Shown here piece by piece: positions 34,110-46,300 of a DNA stretch of 64,000 nucleotides. This stretch comes from Telopea speciosissima (taxonomy: Eukaryota; Streptophyta; Magnoliopsida; Proteales; Proteaceae): NCBI RefSeq assembly GCF_018873765.1, contig NC_057916.1:25405001-25469000 (forward strand). The letters run 5' to 3'. The notes beneath the pieces are model-generated. The model had not been told where the DNA came from. It did no database searches and saw only the letters and a program-made list of their open reading frames with translations. A program made the translations under genes and the position numbers. The stretch's first letter is position 1. The number at the start of each line of letters is the position of its first letter.

Positions 34110-37100
34110 TTGAAGAGCAGTGAAGCAATTGAATGGTATATTGATAGTGGATGCTCCAAGCATATGACAGCCAACCCCAATCTATTCACCAAGCTAAACA
34201 AGTACAATGGAGGAATGGTGACATTTGGGGACAATAGCAAAGGAAAAATCATTGGCATCGGTGAAATCACCATTGGAGGTACAATCATATCCAATGTATG
34301 CCTAGTTGACAATTTAAAGTATAATTTGCTTAGTGTGAGTCAATTGTGTAATATAGGATATAGTGTCATTTTCAAAACCTCTCATTGCTTAGTAAAAAAT
34401 TCAAATGATAAGACTATCTTGAAGGGAATTAGGAAACATAATATCTATATCTGCTTATTGGATGAAGCAAATTCTAGTAATACATGTCTTGTGACAAATG
34501 ATGTTGATCCCTACCTATGGCATAGGAAACTAGGACATGTTAATGTAAAAGTGATTAAGACCATTGCATCTAAGAATTTAGTTAGAAACTTACCCAAACT
34601 CAAATTTGGAAAAGACCATGTATGTGATGCTTGTCAAAGAGGAAAACAAACCAAGGTATCTCATAAATCAAAAAAATGAAGTGTCTACCACTAGACCCTT
34701 AGAACTACTACACTTGGACTTGTTTGGACCTATTACTACACCTAGCCTAGGCGGTTCAAGATACACCTTTGTAATAGTTGATGATTTCTCTCGCTTCACA
34801 TGGACTCTATTTTTAAAACATAAAGATGAAGCCTTTGATGAATTTGCATCTCTATGTAAGATAATACAAAACCAAAAGGGATATCTCATAACAACCATTA
34901 GAAGTGATCATGGAGGAGAATTTGACAATCTCAATCAATTTGGGAGTTATTGCGTAAACAAGGCATAACCCACAACTTCTCCGCTCCTAGAACACCTCAA
35001 TCCAATGGGGTGGTTGAAAGAAAGAATAGATCACTCCAAGAGACCGCTAGAACAATGATAAATGAATACTCTCTTCCAAAATATTTTTGGGCCGAAGCGG
35101 TCAATACGGCTTGCTATGTGTTAAATCGTGTATTAATTAGACCTATATTACTCAAAACACCCTATGAACTCTATCATAATAAACTACCTAAAGTTGATTA
35201 CTTTAAAGTGTTTGGGTGTATATGTTATATATTGAATACTAAGGATAACTTAGGAAAATTTGATGCTAAAGCCGATGATAGCATTTTCCTTGGATACTCT
35301 TCAAATAGTCGAGCTTATAGAGTCTTCAATAAGAAAAGCTTGATTATTGAAGAATCAATGAATATAAAATTTGATGAATCTCTTCCTAAAGATAGAAACA
35401 AGCCATTGGTTGATGATGATGATACACTTGTTGAGATTAGGGAGAACATAGAAAATCTCTCTCTAAGAGAACCCGAAAACCAACCAAAAGATCTACCCAA
35501 AAAGGTTAGACCTTGGAAAGACCATCCCTTGGATCATGTCATTGGAGACTTAGACAAAGGAGTCCAAACTAGATCTAAAACTCAAGACATTTGCAACAAT
35601 GTTGCTTTCATATCCAAAATTGAACCTAAAAATATAAAAGAAGCATTGGAAGATAGTGATTGGATAGTAGCTATGCAAGAAGAGCTCCATCAATTTGAAA
35701 GAAACAATGTTTGGGAGCTTGTCCCAAAACCCAAGAATCATTCTATTATAGGAGCCAAATGGGTATTTAGAAACAAACTTGATGAAGATGGATCAATCAT
35801 TAGAAACAAGGCTAGATTAGTTGCCAAAGGATATAATCAACAAGAAGGAATAGATTTTGATGAAACTTATGCACCGGTAGCAAGACTGGAATCTATTAGA
35901 ATGCTACTTGCTTTTGCATGTCATAAAAAATTTAAGCTATGTCAAATGGATGTCAAAAGTGCTTTTTTAAATGGCGTTATCATGGAGGAAGTATATGTTG
36001 CACAACCTCCCGGATTTGAGGATACACAATATCCGGATCATGTCTTCAAACTTAACAAAGCTCTCTATGGACTCAAACAAGCTCCTAGAGCTTGGTATGA
36101 GAGATTGAGTGAATTCCTAATCCAAAGTGGATTTCAAATGGGTAAGGTTGATACAACCTTGTTTGTGAAACATAAAGGAAAAGACTCTATTATCGTGCAA
36201 ATATATGTTGATGATATTATATTTGGATCCACAAATGAAAATCTTTGTGTTGAATTTAGCAAATGCATGAGTGATGAATTTGAAATGAGTTTGATGGGTG
36301 AACTTAATTTTTCTTAGGACTTCAAATTAAGCAAACCAAAAATGGAATTTTTATATGTCAAACTAAATACACTAAAGAACTTCTCAAGAAATTTGATTTT
36401 GATGGTCAAAAGTCATCTAGCACCCCCATGAGCACCTCTCTAAAGCTATCTAAAGATGAGGAAGGTACTCCCATAGACCCTACACGCTATAGAGGCATGA
36501 TTGGCAGCCTTCTATATCTCACCGCTAGTAGGCCAGACATCATGTTTAGCGTGTGTGCTTGTGCTAGATTCCAAGCCAACCCAATGCAATCCCACTTTAG
36601 TGCCGTTAAAAGGATCTTTAAATATCTTAAAGGTACTACAAATGTAGGATTATGGTACCCAATGAACCAAAATTTTGATTTAATAAGCTTTTCGGATGCC
36701 GACTTTGCGGTGCCATCTTGATCGCAAGAGTACAAGTGGCACATGTCACTTCTTAGGATCTTGCTTGGTTTCATGGTTTAGCAAGAAACAAAACTCGTTG
36801 CTCTTTCCACTCGCCGAGTACATTGCGGCGGCAGTGTTGTGCCCAAGTCCTTTGGATGAGGCAAACTCATGGACTATGGGATACATTTTAGGTCATCTCC
36901 AATTAATTGCGACAATACAAGTGCAATCAATTTAAGCAAAAATCCCATTCTCCATTCAAGAGCCAAACATATTGATATTAGGCATCACTTTCTTAGAGAC
37001 ACAGTTCAAAAAGGGGAAATTGTTCTAAAATACATTGAAACGAAAAACAACTTGCGGACATACTCACCAAGCCATTAAGTGAAGAGAGATTCTCGCTATT

Positions 37101-37131
37101 TGAGGAGAGAACTCGGATTTGCAACCCTTTT
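34110..37131 (+). pseudogene. copia pol: protease, integrase, RT, RNase H (frameshifted)
   Basis: The domains run in order. Protease: WYIDSGCSKHM (active-site DSG) at about 34130. GAG-pre-integrase: LWHRKLGHVN...CDACQRGKQ at 34510-34660. Integrase core: LLHLDLFGP, then RSDHGGEF and NGVVERKNR, at 34690-35060 (the DDE residues are visible). [31 protein letters not shown] (the YVDD catalytic pair) at 35710-36230. RNase H: YRGMIGSLLYL, SFSDADFA, and the end motif TKPLSEERF, at 36490-37090. The frame changes at about 34672 (A-run), 34945, 36310 (T-run) and 36718, plus further shifts. Almost no nonsense substitutions occur between these points. Confidence 0.9.
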
Positions 37132-39071
37132 GAGTAAAGTGAAATCCTCAAAAAGCCCAAAAATCAGGTTGTTAGAGAATTCGGCTAAAATCCCATTAAT
37201 CCCTGTTTTTGACCGTCTGGCCGCCGACGACTCAGTATCGGTCAACCGACACGGAAAAATTTCGCTTTTAAACATAAACCGAGAGGATTTTTTCATTTCT
37301 CTCCTCTTATGTTCGAGACCTCTCCTCTCCAAAACCCTTTTTCTCCGAACTCCAAGGCAAAACCCGCAAAAACCCTTGAGATTTCACCAAATCCAAGCCC
37401 CAAATCACTCTTCCTACACAATCTACCCACTTCCAACCCAAAAATCTCTATTTCTCTCTATTCTCTAAAGCCCTAGGTTTCAAATGGCTCCAAAGCAAAG
37501 CAAGGGCAAGCAACCAAAGAAGAAAGCCAAAGTTGGAGAGAGCTCTGCGCATATGACAAGTCTCTCTTCATCTCGGAAGAAGCTTCCATTCTCCGGGGAA
37601 GATTTGAGAAGAGAAAGGTTGACAAGGAAAGAACAAGAAGAGTTTCTCAATTTCTTGAATATGACATTGAAGAATATTTCAAATATTTGGGTTGGGAAAA
37701 TACCTTAGTTTATGTTGATCCTGCTATCCCGACCTTGCGGACACTTTTATCGTAATCGAGAACCCAAATAGTGGATGATAGGCTTGCCATCACATCCCTA
37801 GTAAAGGGTGTTCCCATCATGTTCACTTATGAAGATCTAGGAGAGATCATGGGAATTCCCACCGTAGGAGATATGAGCTATCTTCCTCCCAAAGGGGATG
37901 CCAAAATCTTTATGAATGTTGATGAAGTTTATGGTGCCATCATGAAAGACTATGTTGGGTTTGAACCAACTGTAAAGCTATAAAACTTCATGAACTACCC
38001 GGATGATCACTTCATAGTCGCTACAACATCTTGCCCAAAGGAGGCCATAGAGACCAAGTCAATCCCTTTCAAGCCTACATTACTTGGTGTCTTGTCACCG
38101 CCAATCCTATCAATCTTCCATATGTGATTATGAAGACCATGGAATACCGTGCGATACCTCATTATAGGGGAAACCTTCCATATGGCGACTCATAAGCGCC
38201 ATCCTTAAGTTCCATGACGTGGATCTCTCTGGGAATTCATTGACCCAAAGATGATTGACATCGACTCATCCACCATCAAGAAGATGAAGCGGGATTTGTT
38301 GCGGCTCCTCCCTCACACCAAGCCCGAAGGAAGCGAGCTACCCAACATGTCACAGTGACGAGCGAGTCACAAGAAGAGGACGACGGTGAAGATGAAGACT
38401 ATGTTGGTGAACCCTCGGGGACTATGTCACAGAGAAGAATTTTCAAGTTTTCGCCAACAACTTGACACCGCCTGAAGGGCTTTGATGATCACTTCACCTC
38501 TCTCCACAAAGATCAAGCGAGATCCTTCGCATCCAACAGAGAACCAAGTGATCTTAATGGCGTCTCAATCGCATTTCTTTCCTCCTCCTCCCAGTAGAGA
38601 TAGTTGACATCACCGACTTTATATTAGAACTTTTAATCTGTACTTTTATGACATACTTTTACACCATGGAACTTCTATTTTGAAGCATGTGATGCTTTTA
38701 AAATTAACACTTTATTAGGCTTCATATTATTTGCTCTCTCTGTTCTTCTAACCATGCAGAAGTCATTTTCTTAGGGGAGCCACCCTAAGATTGTTTTTGT
38801 TTGTTCATGATTACCAGCACTGGCTTAGGGGGAGCCACCCTAAGATTGTTGTGCTTGTTCATGCTCTACACCTCCTTTTTGTGTTGACAAAAGGGGGAGA
38901 AGTTATTATGATTCAAATATTCATTTTATGATAATGCATACCTTGAATTATGATGTATGATAATACAAATTCATCTTGAGTTACATGCCCACATGAATAA
39001 TGCATATATTTATCTTGAATTGCATACATACATGAGTAATGCATATTTTGAATCACATGTTTGTCATCATC
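37132..39071 (+). other. Extra 3' region of the Sirevirus (env-like ORF remnant)
   Basis: Sireviruses often carry an additional ORF after pol. Here an ORF at 37484-37708 starts MAPKQSKGKQPKKKAKVGES, and a second at 37771-37983 gives the segment VKGVPIMFTYEDLGEIMGIP. In several plants that segment heads a putative retroelement protein of unknown function. Frames are broken after that. Just before the 3' LTR a short repeat (GGGGAGCCACCCTAAGATTGTT) occurs twice, at about 38775 and 38829. I see no membrane-glycoprotein features in what remains. Confidence 0.5.
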
Positions 39072-39085
39072 AAAAAGGGGGAGAT

Positions 39086-40466
39086 TGTTGGAAAACACAT
39101 TCCTCCATAAACTAATTTTGATGATAACAAACATTAAGATTAATACTAATATTCCAATCTTTAAGCAAACCTCATAGTCAGACGTTGGGAGCATCAAGCA
39201 TCCAGGAAAGACTTGATCAACGGAGCTCACAACAGAAGAGTTAAGGAAAATAAGAAATTTGAAGATTGAGGAACATCTTCTAAAGGAAGCCAAGACAAAG
39301 ACTCTCCAAGAAGATTCAAGTGCATTAGAACACATTTCATTACATGTACATATCACATTACACACACACTGCATTCACATGCAAGAGACCCTAGGAGGAA
39401 CTCATTCCCATGCCCTAGACTCAAGAAACATGGCCATTAAAGTGTTAGACAAAAACCTATGAAGTCCCCAAGCAAGTGGACCAAAAATCCCCTTGACGGA
39501 CAATCAAAAACTAGGATAACTATCCGTCGGCCGACCTACTGGCACTGTGGTCGACCTACGTAATATAAAAATACAGCTGTTTCAGTAGCCTGCGTTGCAG
39601 CAACCAGATCTATCGGTCGACCGACACCGTAGGTCGATCCATAGGTCGACCGACAATCGACCTACAGCCCCAAACTTGGGCTCAACGGCTAGATTTTTGA
39701 TGGTCGACCGACAACTTTTATAGGTCGACCACGGCCTAAAAATATGACAGTTTTATATCCGTTGGAGAACAAACAAACTCCAACTTTTGGCTTTATAAAA
39801 CACATCCAAACAAGGAACAAAACACAACTTTTGATAGAAAAAGTGCATTGTACATTTGAGAAGGTACAAAAGTGAGAATTTGTCATTGAGCTAAATTATT
39901 CAATTCAAGCTCTTCAAAGAGATATTACCAAGCTCTTAACTCTCCACTCTCTCCAACTCATGCCATCAAGGAGAGTCATCTAGGAGACTCAAGGTGCATC
40001 ACTCTCATTCATATCATTGAGCACCATCACTCAAAGGGTAAAAGTGTCACTACTCTTTGATAGGTATTTATACCAAACCTCTATTGTATTTACTTGTTTA
40101 TGCTTTTGATTTGATAAAGCATTGTTGTATTAATCTAGATGTACTTAGATTAGTACAAGGACCCTCTCATCCTTAAGAGATTGAAAGGATACTCTTGTCC
40201 TGGAACTAAGATTGTAAGGATCCTCTTATCCTGTTAAAAAGAGTTGTAAAGGTGTCATTTCCCCACCTATTGTATTGAAAGGGAAATACTAGTGGAATTC
40301 TCTCAAGGTTGAGAGGAGTGGATGTAGGCTAAGTTAGCCGAACCACTATAAATCTTGTGCCTCATTTACTTCTGCTTTTTGTATTTAATATAAGTGTGCA
40401 ACCAATCGAAAAAGAGGCAAAATCCACTAGTGGTAACCTATTCACCCCCCTCTAGGTTACCCAACA
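39086..40466 (+). repeat. 3' LTR of the Sirevirus-type copia element
   Basis: The 1381 bases pair with the 5' LTR at 30631. They are nearly identical outside the palindrome cluster (about 39525-39740), where small indels and substitutions concentrate. The AGTTC duplication follows at 40467-40471. Confidence 0.92.
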
Positions 40467-40632
40467 AGTTCAAGTCTATTTTTTAACAGTGTTAGTCATG
40501 AATTGACGGAATGGACCTATCTGTTACCGTTTGCAAACCTCAGGGGGGTACGTAGAATTTTCCAAACCTGAGGGTTAAAAATATCCTTTCGTTAAAACTC
40601 AGGGGGGTATGTGAAAATTTCTCAAATAAAAA

Positions 40633-43309
40633 TTAATAGAATAAATACAAATACAAATCATACCAAAGAGACCCTTAGCCTATATGGAAATTGGCTCACA
40701 AGATGTGTCCAAGAAACAGATGCATTGTGTACTATAGGAGCAATGTTGCTAGGATGCAAATGCATAGAGGCGTGGAGTGACTGTAAGAGTGTCAATTGAT
40801 TCGGTTTTGGCCATCGATCCAATTCTGACCCTAAAGGGTCAAGACCGAACCAGATTGAAAACCATTAATTAATGGTGGCCCGATTTCGATTCCTAAACGA
40901 TCCAAAGCATTCCAAAATATTTAAAAAAAAAATCCAAAACTTTCAAAGCTACCTTATTCAGTTCATCTTTTATATATATTATTTATTTATTTATTTATTG
41001 TGGGTGTTGTGGTTTTGTTGCATATCATAATTTTTTTATCCAGTCACAAAACTAGTCTTCTAAACTACCAAACATCTTTTGTTTGTACATGATCTCAACA
41101 CATACACATACCCAATGATATATCATAAGACACTAATTTCAATCACATGAGATATACAACCCACCACAATTATTTTCTTCCGCGAATTACATAAACTAGT
41201 TTATATTATTCGTTTTTTATTTATTTATGAAAGTTTATATTATTCTTTTGTTTTATATTAAATGGTGTAACTTTGAGGATAATAATCCTCCTATATCCTT
41301 GTATTCTTCTTTTGTTTAGTTTTATATATTTTTATTTCGATTAATTTTTTTTTTTTTTAGGCATATTGTTAAGTTACCAGTTAACATTCCAAATGGACCT
41401 TTATATTTAGATCCGATGTCCAAGGAACAAGACTTCTTGTTGAGCAAAAAAGCACTTCTTCTTCTTGACATCAAACTGGTTGTCACGTAATCTAGAAGAC
41501 AGCTCGTAAGTGCTCCACATGCTCTTCAAACATGAGTCCCGTCTCGAGCTTCGGGGCAGCACAGGAATTTTGAAGTTGATAAATCAATTGTTTGGGATGA
41601 TTGGTCTGGTCCTGCGAAAGGATGAATGGACTGAAGCTCCACCCTTACATACCTCAGAAACGTCTAAATGAAACCTTTATTTCCTGCTTTCAACAAGGAA
41701 CTTATGGGTAGGACCACAACTCAATTAGCTCTCTAGGGTCACTCACTCCAGTGGCCAAGGGAAGCACCTCCCTCCCTTTTTTAGTACGGGTAGTTGTTGC
41801 TCTGGCTACTAGAGCGAGTAACCCTAAGCTCGTTATCAAATTGAATTTCCCAATCAAATTCATCGGACCATTCATAATGATCAACCTTACAAAGATCCCA
41901 TTAGATTTCCGAAGCTCGTAGCATTTGTCCTGATAAACCCCAATTTATTGCTTCTTCTCCACCAATAATGCCCAACCCCTCAACTCGTTAAAAAAAAACA
42001 TGGGATTCCACGTAATAAGCTTTTGATATTCTGTGTCAGTTACTAGTCCACATGTACCAAACGAAGGAAAGTTTCAGATCAGATTGACAGTGGAGAGGTA
42101 GCAGATCAAGGTTAGATGGATTTAAGAATGCCAAGGAAGAGATGGTTGATTAGAATGAGGCACAAATCAATAGCGCTCTTTCACTTTTATCCAGTTATCA
42201 TTGATCTTCTCAATCCTTGTTCTTCTTCTTCCAATAAAAAATTAAAGATTAAAACAAACATAAAAACAAAGAAAAAGAACACAAGCTTAACTTTCATGAC
42301 CTTAAGTCTTAAGAATTATATAATATAGAGTGTTAAGATGTGGATTTGTTTTGGTCCAACGATCCTAGCAGTTCCAGTTCCAATGGATCATAGTTGGTCT
42401 ATTGGTTTTGGAACCGCTGAGAGGCCCATAACTTAATCGGTAGATCCAAAACCAGACCAATAAACTATTGGGTGGGTCGGTTTCGGTTCCTAATAGGTCT
42501 GTTCTGGTCTGGTGCCTAGTTCTGGTCCATAATTGACAGCCTTAACTGAGGGGGTCAATTGGTTCGGTTTTCACCAGTTCACAGAGAGGCATCTGGCCAG
42601 AAGATGTGATCCCTTTCCCACTACAATAGAGATCCGCCAACCAATCACCGAGTTAAGCAAAAAATTCACAATATCCGCTGCCGATTGAGATCATTAAGCA
42701 TCACTCATCTTCAAACCAGCTGACGGTTTGCTTAGACTTCAGAAGAATCTACCAGGTGAAAACAAGTCCAACTTCAATCACATAAACTGAGAAAAGCAGA
42801 TCAGCTAATATTCATCACCATAACATGACAAATCACCAATGCCAGAGAGCAGCAGCAGTTCTATACGAGAGAAAGAGAGAGAGAGGGGCAAAATTTTCAA
42901 TTTTTATAATAAAGCTGACTCGAAACAGAAAAAGCAACTCTCCTACACAAATGGCAATCAAAACTAATATTGGCAGAGTCTAAGCTTTTACAATAGATAT
43001 TAAAAATAATATACAGAAAATTCATAAATTTACAGTAGACAATAGACAGACTCTGCAACAAGAAATGAAATAGAATGACAGGAAGGATATCACACCACAG
43101 TTCGCCAAAAAGAATATTTGGAGCTTCTGCAGGGATGATTGGCAGCATTATTTTTGGGGACCCTTGTAGATGCAGTAAATCAGCATTTGCAAACATATTT
43201 AGACATTCCGAGCATACAGAGCCTCACTCTAGTATAGAGAGGTGAGCAACATTCTAAAATGCAGCCACTGCATACCTCAGTAGAACTTGGATACCAGTCA
43301 AGCCACATA
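40633..43309. other. Intergenic stretch with transposon fragments
   Basis: No host gene was found. Fragments with the TGTCAATTG plus CGGTTT hAT-like signature occur at about 40785-40930 and 42340-42560. A gypsy reverse-transcriptase fragment is listed separately. An ATTT microsatellite is at about 40980-41000. The last 400 bases before 43309 are the VAMP714 3' UTR on the minus strand. Confidence 0.5.
41407..41533 (-). pseudogene. Ty3/gypsy reverse-transcriptase fragment
   Basis: On the minus strand the segment reads MFEEHVEHLRAVF, then, after a frameshift, LRDNQFDVKKKKCFFAQQEV and LFLGHRI. This is the part of gypsy RT just after the YLDD catalytic motif. The YLDD box itself was not recognised upstream. 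It is a short fossil fragment. Confidence 0.75.
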
Positions 43310-46300
43310 TCAAGATCGGCATGAAGGAAGAGTTATGCCTCCACAACAAGCAGCTATTATAATGTACAGCAACACTACTATCAAGCAGGTCAGCATGGCC
43401 CTGTGATTGATGAAGAAAGGTAATTTAGATCCTGAAGGGAACTATATATGATTCAGAATTACTAATAAAATTGAGTCCATGATCTCCAACATTTCACAAA
43501 GACCAATATTGCAGCTAAGTATATATATGAATGGTATCACAACTTAAGCAGTAATTGAGGCCTTTGAGTGACTAAAGGAATAGAAGCTTCATTCTTCCAC
43601 TCCCTTCTAATCATTCAGCGTGGATGCATTGGATGCTAGATCATTAAATGAATGAATCATCTCTTGAATTGGCCATATACTGAAAATAAACATGGGCAGT
43701 TGATCCTAGACATAGAATGAATGCTACAGCCTTAAACAATTGTTCAAAGAGAAAAAGAAAAGGTCAATTGATCTGATGGCTTGAAATGTCCAACTGGGGC
43801 TAATTTTAAAAACACTCTAGTCATGCTGATAGAACATTTCAGATCCCTCGCATGCTGGACATTCATGCCCAGGGAACGAGTCTTATGCTGCTCTTCATCA
43901 TCATAAGATGCATAGAATGGTAAAGAAGATTTGATGGTCATGGCTCAATAGTTTGATCAACACTTAGGGAGTTAAGAATGCCTCCGGATTGGAGCAAGCT
44001 CAATTTAACCAGCTTAAGCTTAAGCGGCAAGATATAAAGGTACTCACAATAACTTAGCATTCTTCATCCAAAGAGATTGACGAAGGCGCCTCGATTGCTT
44101 TTTGAAGTGGAAGGCACTGTCCTGCATTGTTGCAGTTTTGTCCACAAGAAGTTCAATCCGGTCACCTCTCTCTAGTATTTTGTCAATATTCTCCACCATT
44201 ATTGTGCGTATCTGAATATCATTAGTTGTTCCCATCAGTAAACAGAGCAACCTAAGAATTAAATAGCCAAACTGTCCGCTGCCTCAGAAAACCCACATCT
44301 ATCCAGAATCGCAAAAATTAACTGATAAGCAAGCAGATTGAAATCCCACAAAATACAATGGATTTAATTCACAACTACAGAAGATGACCTTGAATCCACT
44401 TTTCATAGTCATAAAAGAGGCAGACAAGAGAACCTGTACAAGTTCAGAAATCAAATTTCTTCAGCCTTTGTACTAAGCAATCATAAAATCCTTCAGAAAC
44501 TCAGTTATTGTCTTCCAGAAAACAAATCAAGGTTCTTCAGTATTTCAGAAAACAAAGTATCCAATTGGACTGAATGGTTCAAAATTAGGCTGTTTTCCCC
44601 AAAAAAATTTAATAAAAAACCATGGTTCCATATTTATTAAAGGAGAAAGTTTTCCTCTACCGTGGTGATTGAAACACCCATGATCTGACAGACATAAATA
44701 CTCTGTCCCCCCAACTAGACGAAGTCGAAAGTACCCCTCCCCTCATAATGATGCCTATCCCACTACCGTAATGACTCACAGTCAAGGGATTCCCCTTAAC
44801 CGTGGGTAAAAGAAAATTGGGTCCTTGATTAAAAACTGTTGAAGTACTGTCCATGTGACACTGTTCACATGAACAGTGATTTGGTTGATATGTGTATCTT
44901 CTATCTTCCTAGTCCTAGTTGGAGTCCTAGTTTCTAATTATGTCAAGTCCTAATTTTACTGTGAGTTGTTAGTTTTAATTCTTTTCCTATTGTAACTTGG
45001 AATCCTATCATGATTAGGAATTCCTAATCTGATTAGGAGTTCCCCTTTCTATTGTAATTTGAGATTATAAATACAAGCATTATGAGGGAGACTGATAAGT
45101 TCAACAGTTCTCTCCTCTTCCTCATCTTTTCTTCTCTCTCAAGTTACTGGTTACAGGTCCTAGGTTTTCTACATGGTATTAGAGCTATGAAGAAGAAGAA
45201 GAAAAAATTTGTAAGTTTAAGAAGAGGGAAGATCTCTGCAAGTCTTTTTTTTTTTTTAAAAAAAAAGGTTTTCTTATCATATTACTGGTGTGCTTCGGTT
45301 GTTGAAGACTGCAGCTGAAACCCCTCTTGTGGGTTCTATTCTTCCGACAGCGCAAGATTTATTTTCTGCTGCTATTTGGTTTGTGCTCTGTAATGCAGTT
45401 ATCGAAGGAGACTGGGATCCCTCCTTTGCTCTCGATTATTGCTGATATTGTTATCGATTGATCAATACTTGAATCGATTCCGCTGCTAATTTATTTGCTG
45501 ATTTACTGCTCATGGGTTGAAGACTTGAAATCGTTTTGCTGGTTTTCTGGTTGCTATTGATGTGCTGTTTTTCTGCTCAAATTCTGCCTGAAATTTGTTG
45601 GGAATTGATCAATGAAAATTGTTTGATCGAAGCTCAGCTAACCAGTGTCACTGCTGCTCTTGGTTTCAAACCAGATGCTGGAGATTTGTTTGAATTGATT
45701 TATTTCTCTTAGAATCCACAAACAGTAAGCTGATTCTTGAAGTGGTGGTGATTCTTCTGCGTTGCTATAGTAAGATGTTGATATCTGCTGCTCCTTTGAA
45801 TCTGGGTTTCAAATCTGGTGTGATTATCTATGTTTGCTGATCGAAGAGAGAAAACAACATCATGCCCCTTTTCTCCCCCACGGTGCTGCTTTTCTGTTCA
45901 CTTTACCGTCTCAGGTTCTGAAGGTTGAAGACAACCACAAACGTGGTGTCTTTATTATTATGTTTTCTGAATCCCATTATTGCCCCCACTTTTGCCCTTA
46001 CTTTTGCCTTCAATTACTTCATAGTCTTTACTTGTTTTCCCTTCCAAGTCTGTCCCCCATTTATAAATCTAATTCCCTACATGACCCATTACTTTCTTAT
46101 TTACCAAGCGACTCTTGCAAAATTCTGGTTATTTATGGAACTGCCATTACCTTTTTAATACATTCTCCTATTTGACTACCCAATTGACCCTTGAAAATTC
46201 TGGTTTATTACCAGCTTGCCCTTTGGCTTGGATTGTATTTAAAAGTGGATTTCCACCAACTTACAGCCATGCCATCCTTTTTTTTCAACACCGTTCTCTT

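Larger units (their letters stand above)
30631..40466 (+). mobile_element. Ty1/copia retrotransposon, Sirevirus (Maximus/SIRE) type
   Basis: The element is 9.84 kb. It has two LTRs (30631-32008 and 39086-40466), a primer-binding site (TTGGTATCGAGC at about 32010), and domain order gag-protease-integrase-RT-RNase H, then about 1.9 kb of extra 3' sequence before the polypurine tract (AAAAAGGGGGAGAT at 39072). AGTTC flanks it on both sides. The 1.4-kb palindrome-rich LTRs, the extra 3' region and the RT motif [15 protein letters not shown] place it with the Sireviruses. The coding region is broken by single-base frameshifts. The element lies inside the terminal repeat of the Mutator-like element. 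Confidence 0.93.
28199..40623. mobile_element. Mutator-like element carrying an sHSP fragment, with nested insertions
   Basis: The ends are long inverted repeats of about 235 bases starting GGGAAATTTTCACATACC on the left and, read inverted, GAGAAATTTTCACATACC on the right. The 9-bp duplication AAATAAAAA flanks it (28190-28198 and 40624-40632). Without the copia insertion (30631-40466) and the solo LTR (28896-29633) the element is about 1.84 kb. It has no transposase, so it is non-autonomous. It carries a piece of a small heat-shock protein gene (28487-28627), which makes it a Pack-MULE-type element. The copia element inserted within the right terminal repeat; joining across its AGTTC duplication restores the repeat. 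The order of events is Mutator-like element first, then the LTR elements. Confidence 0.85.
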
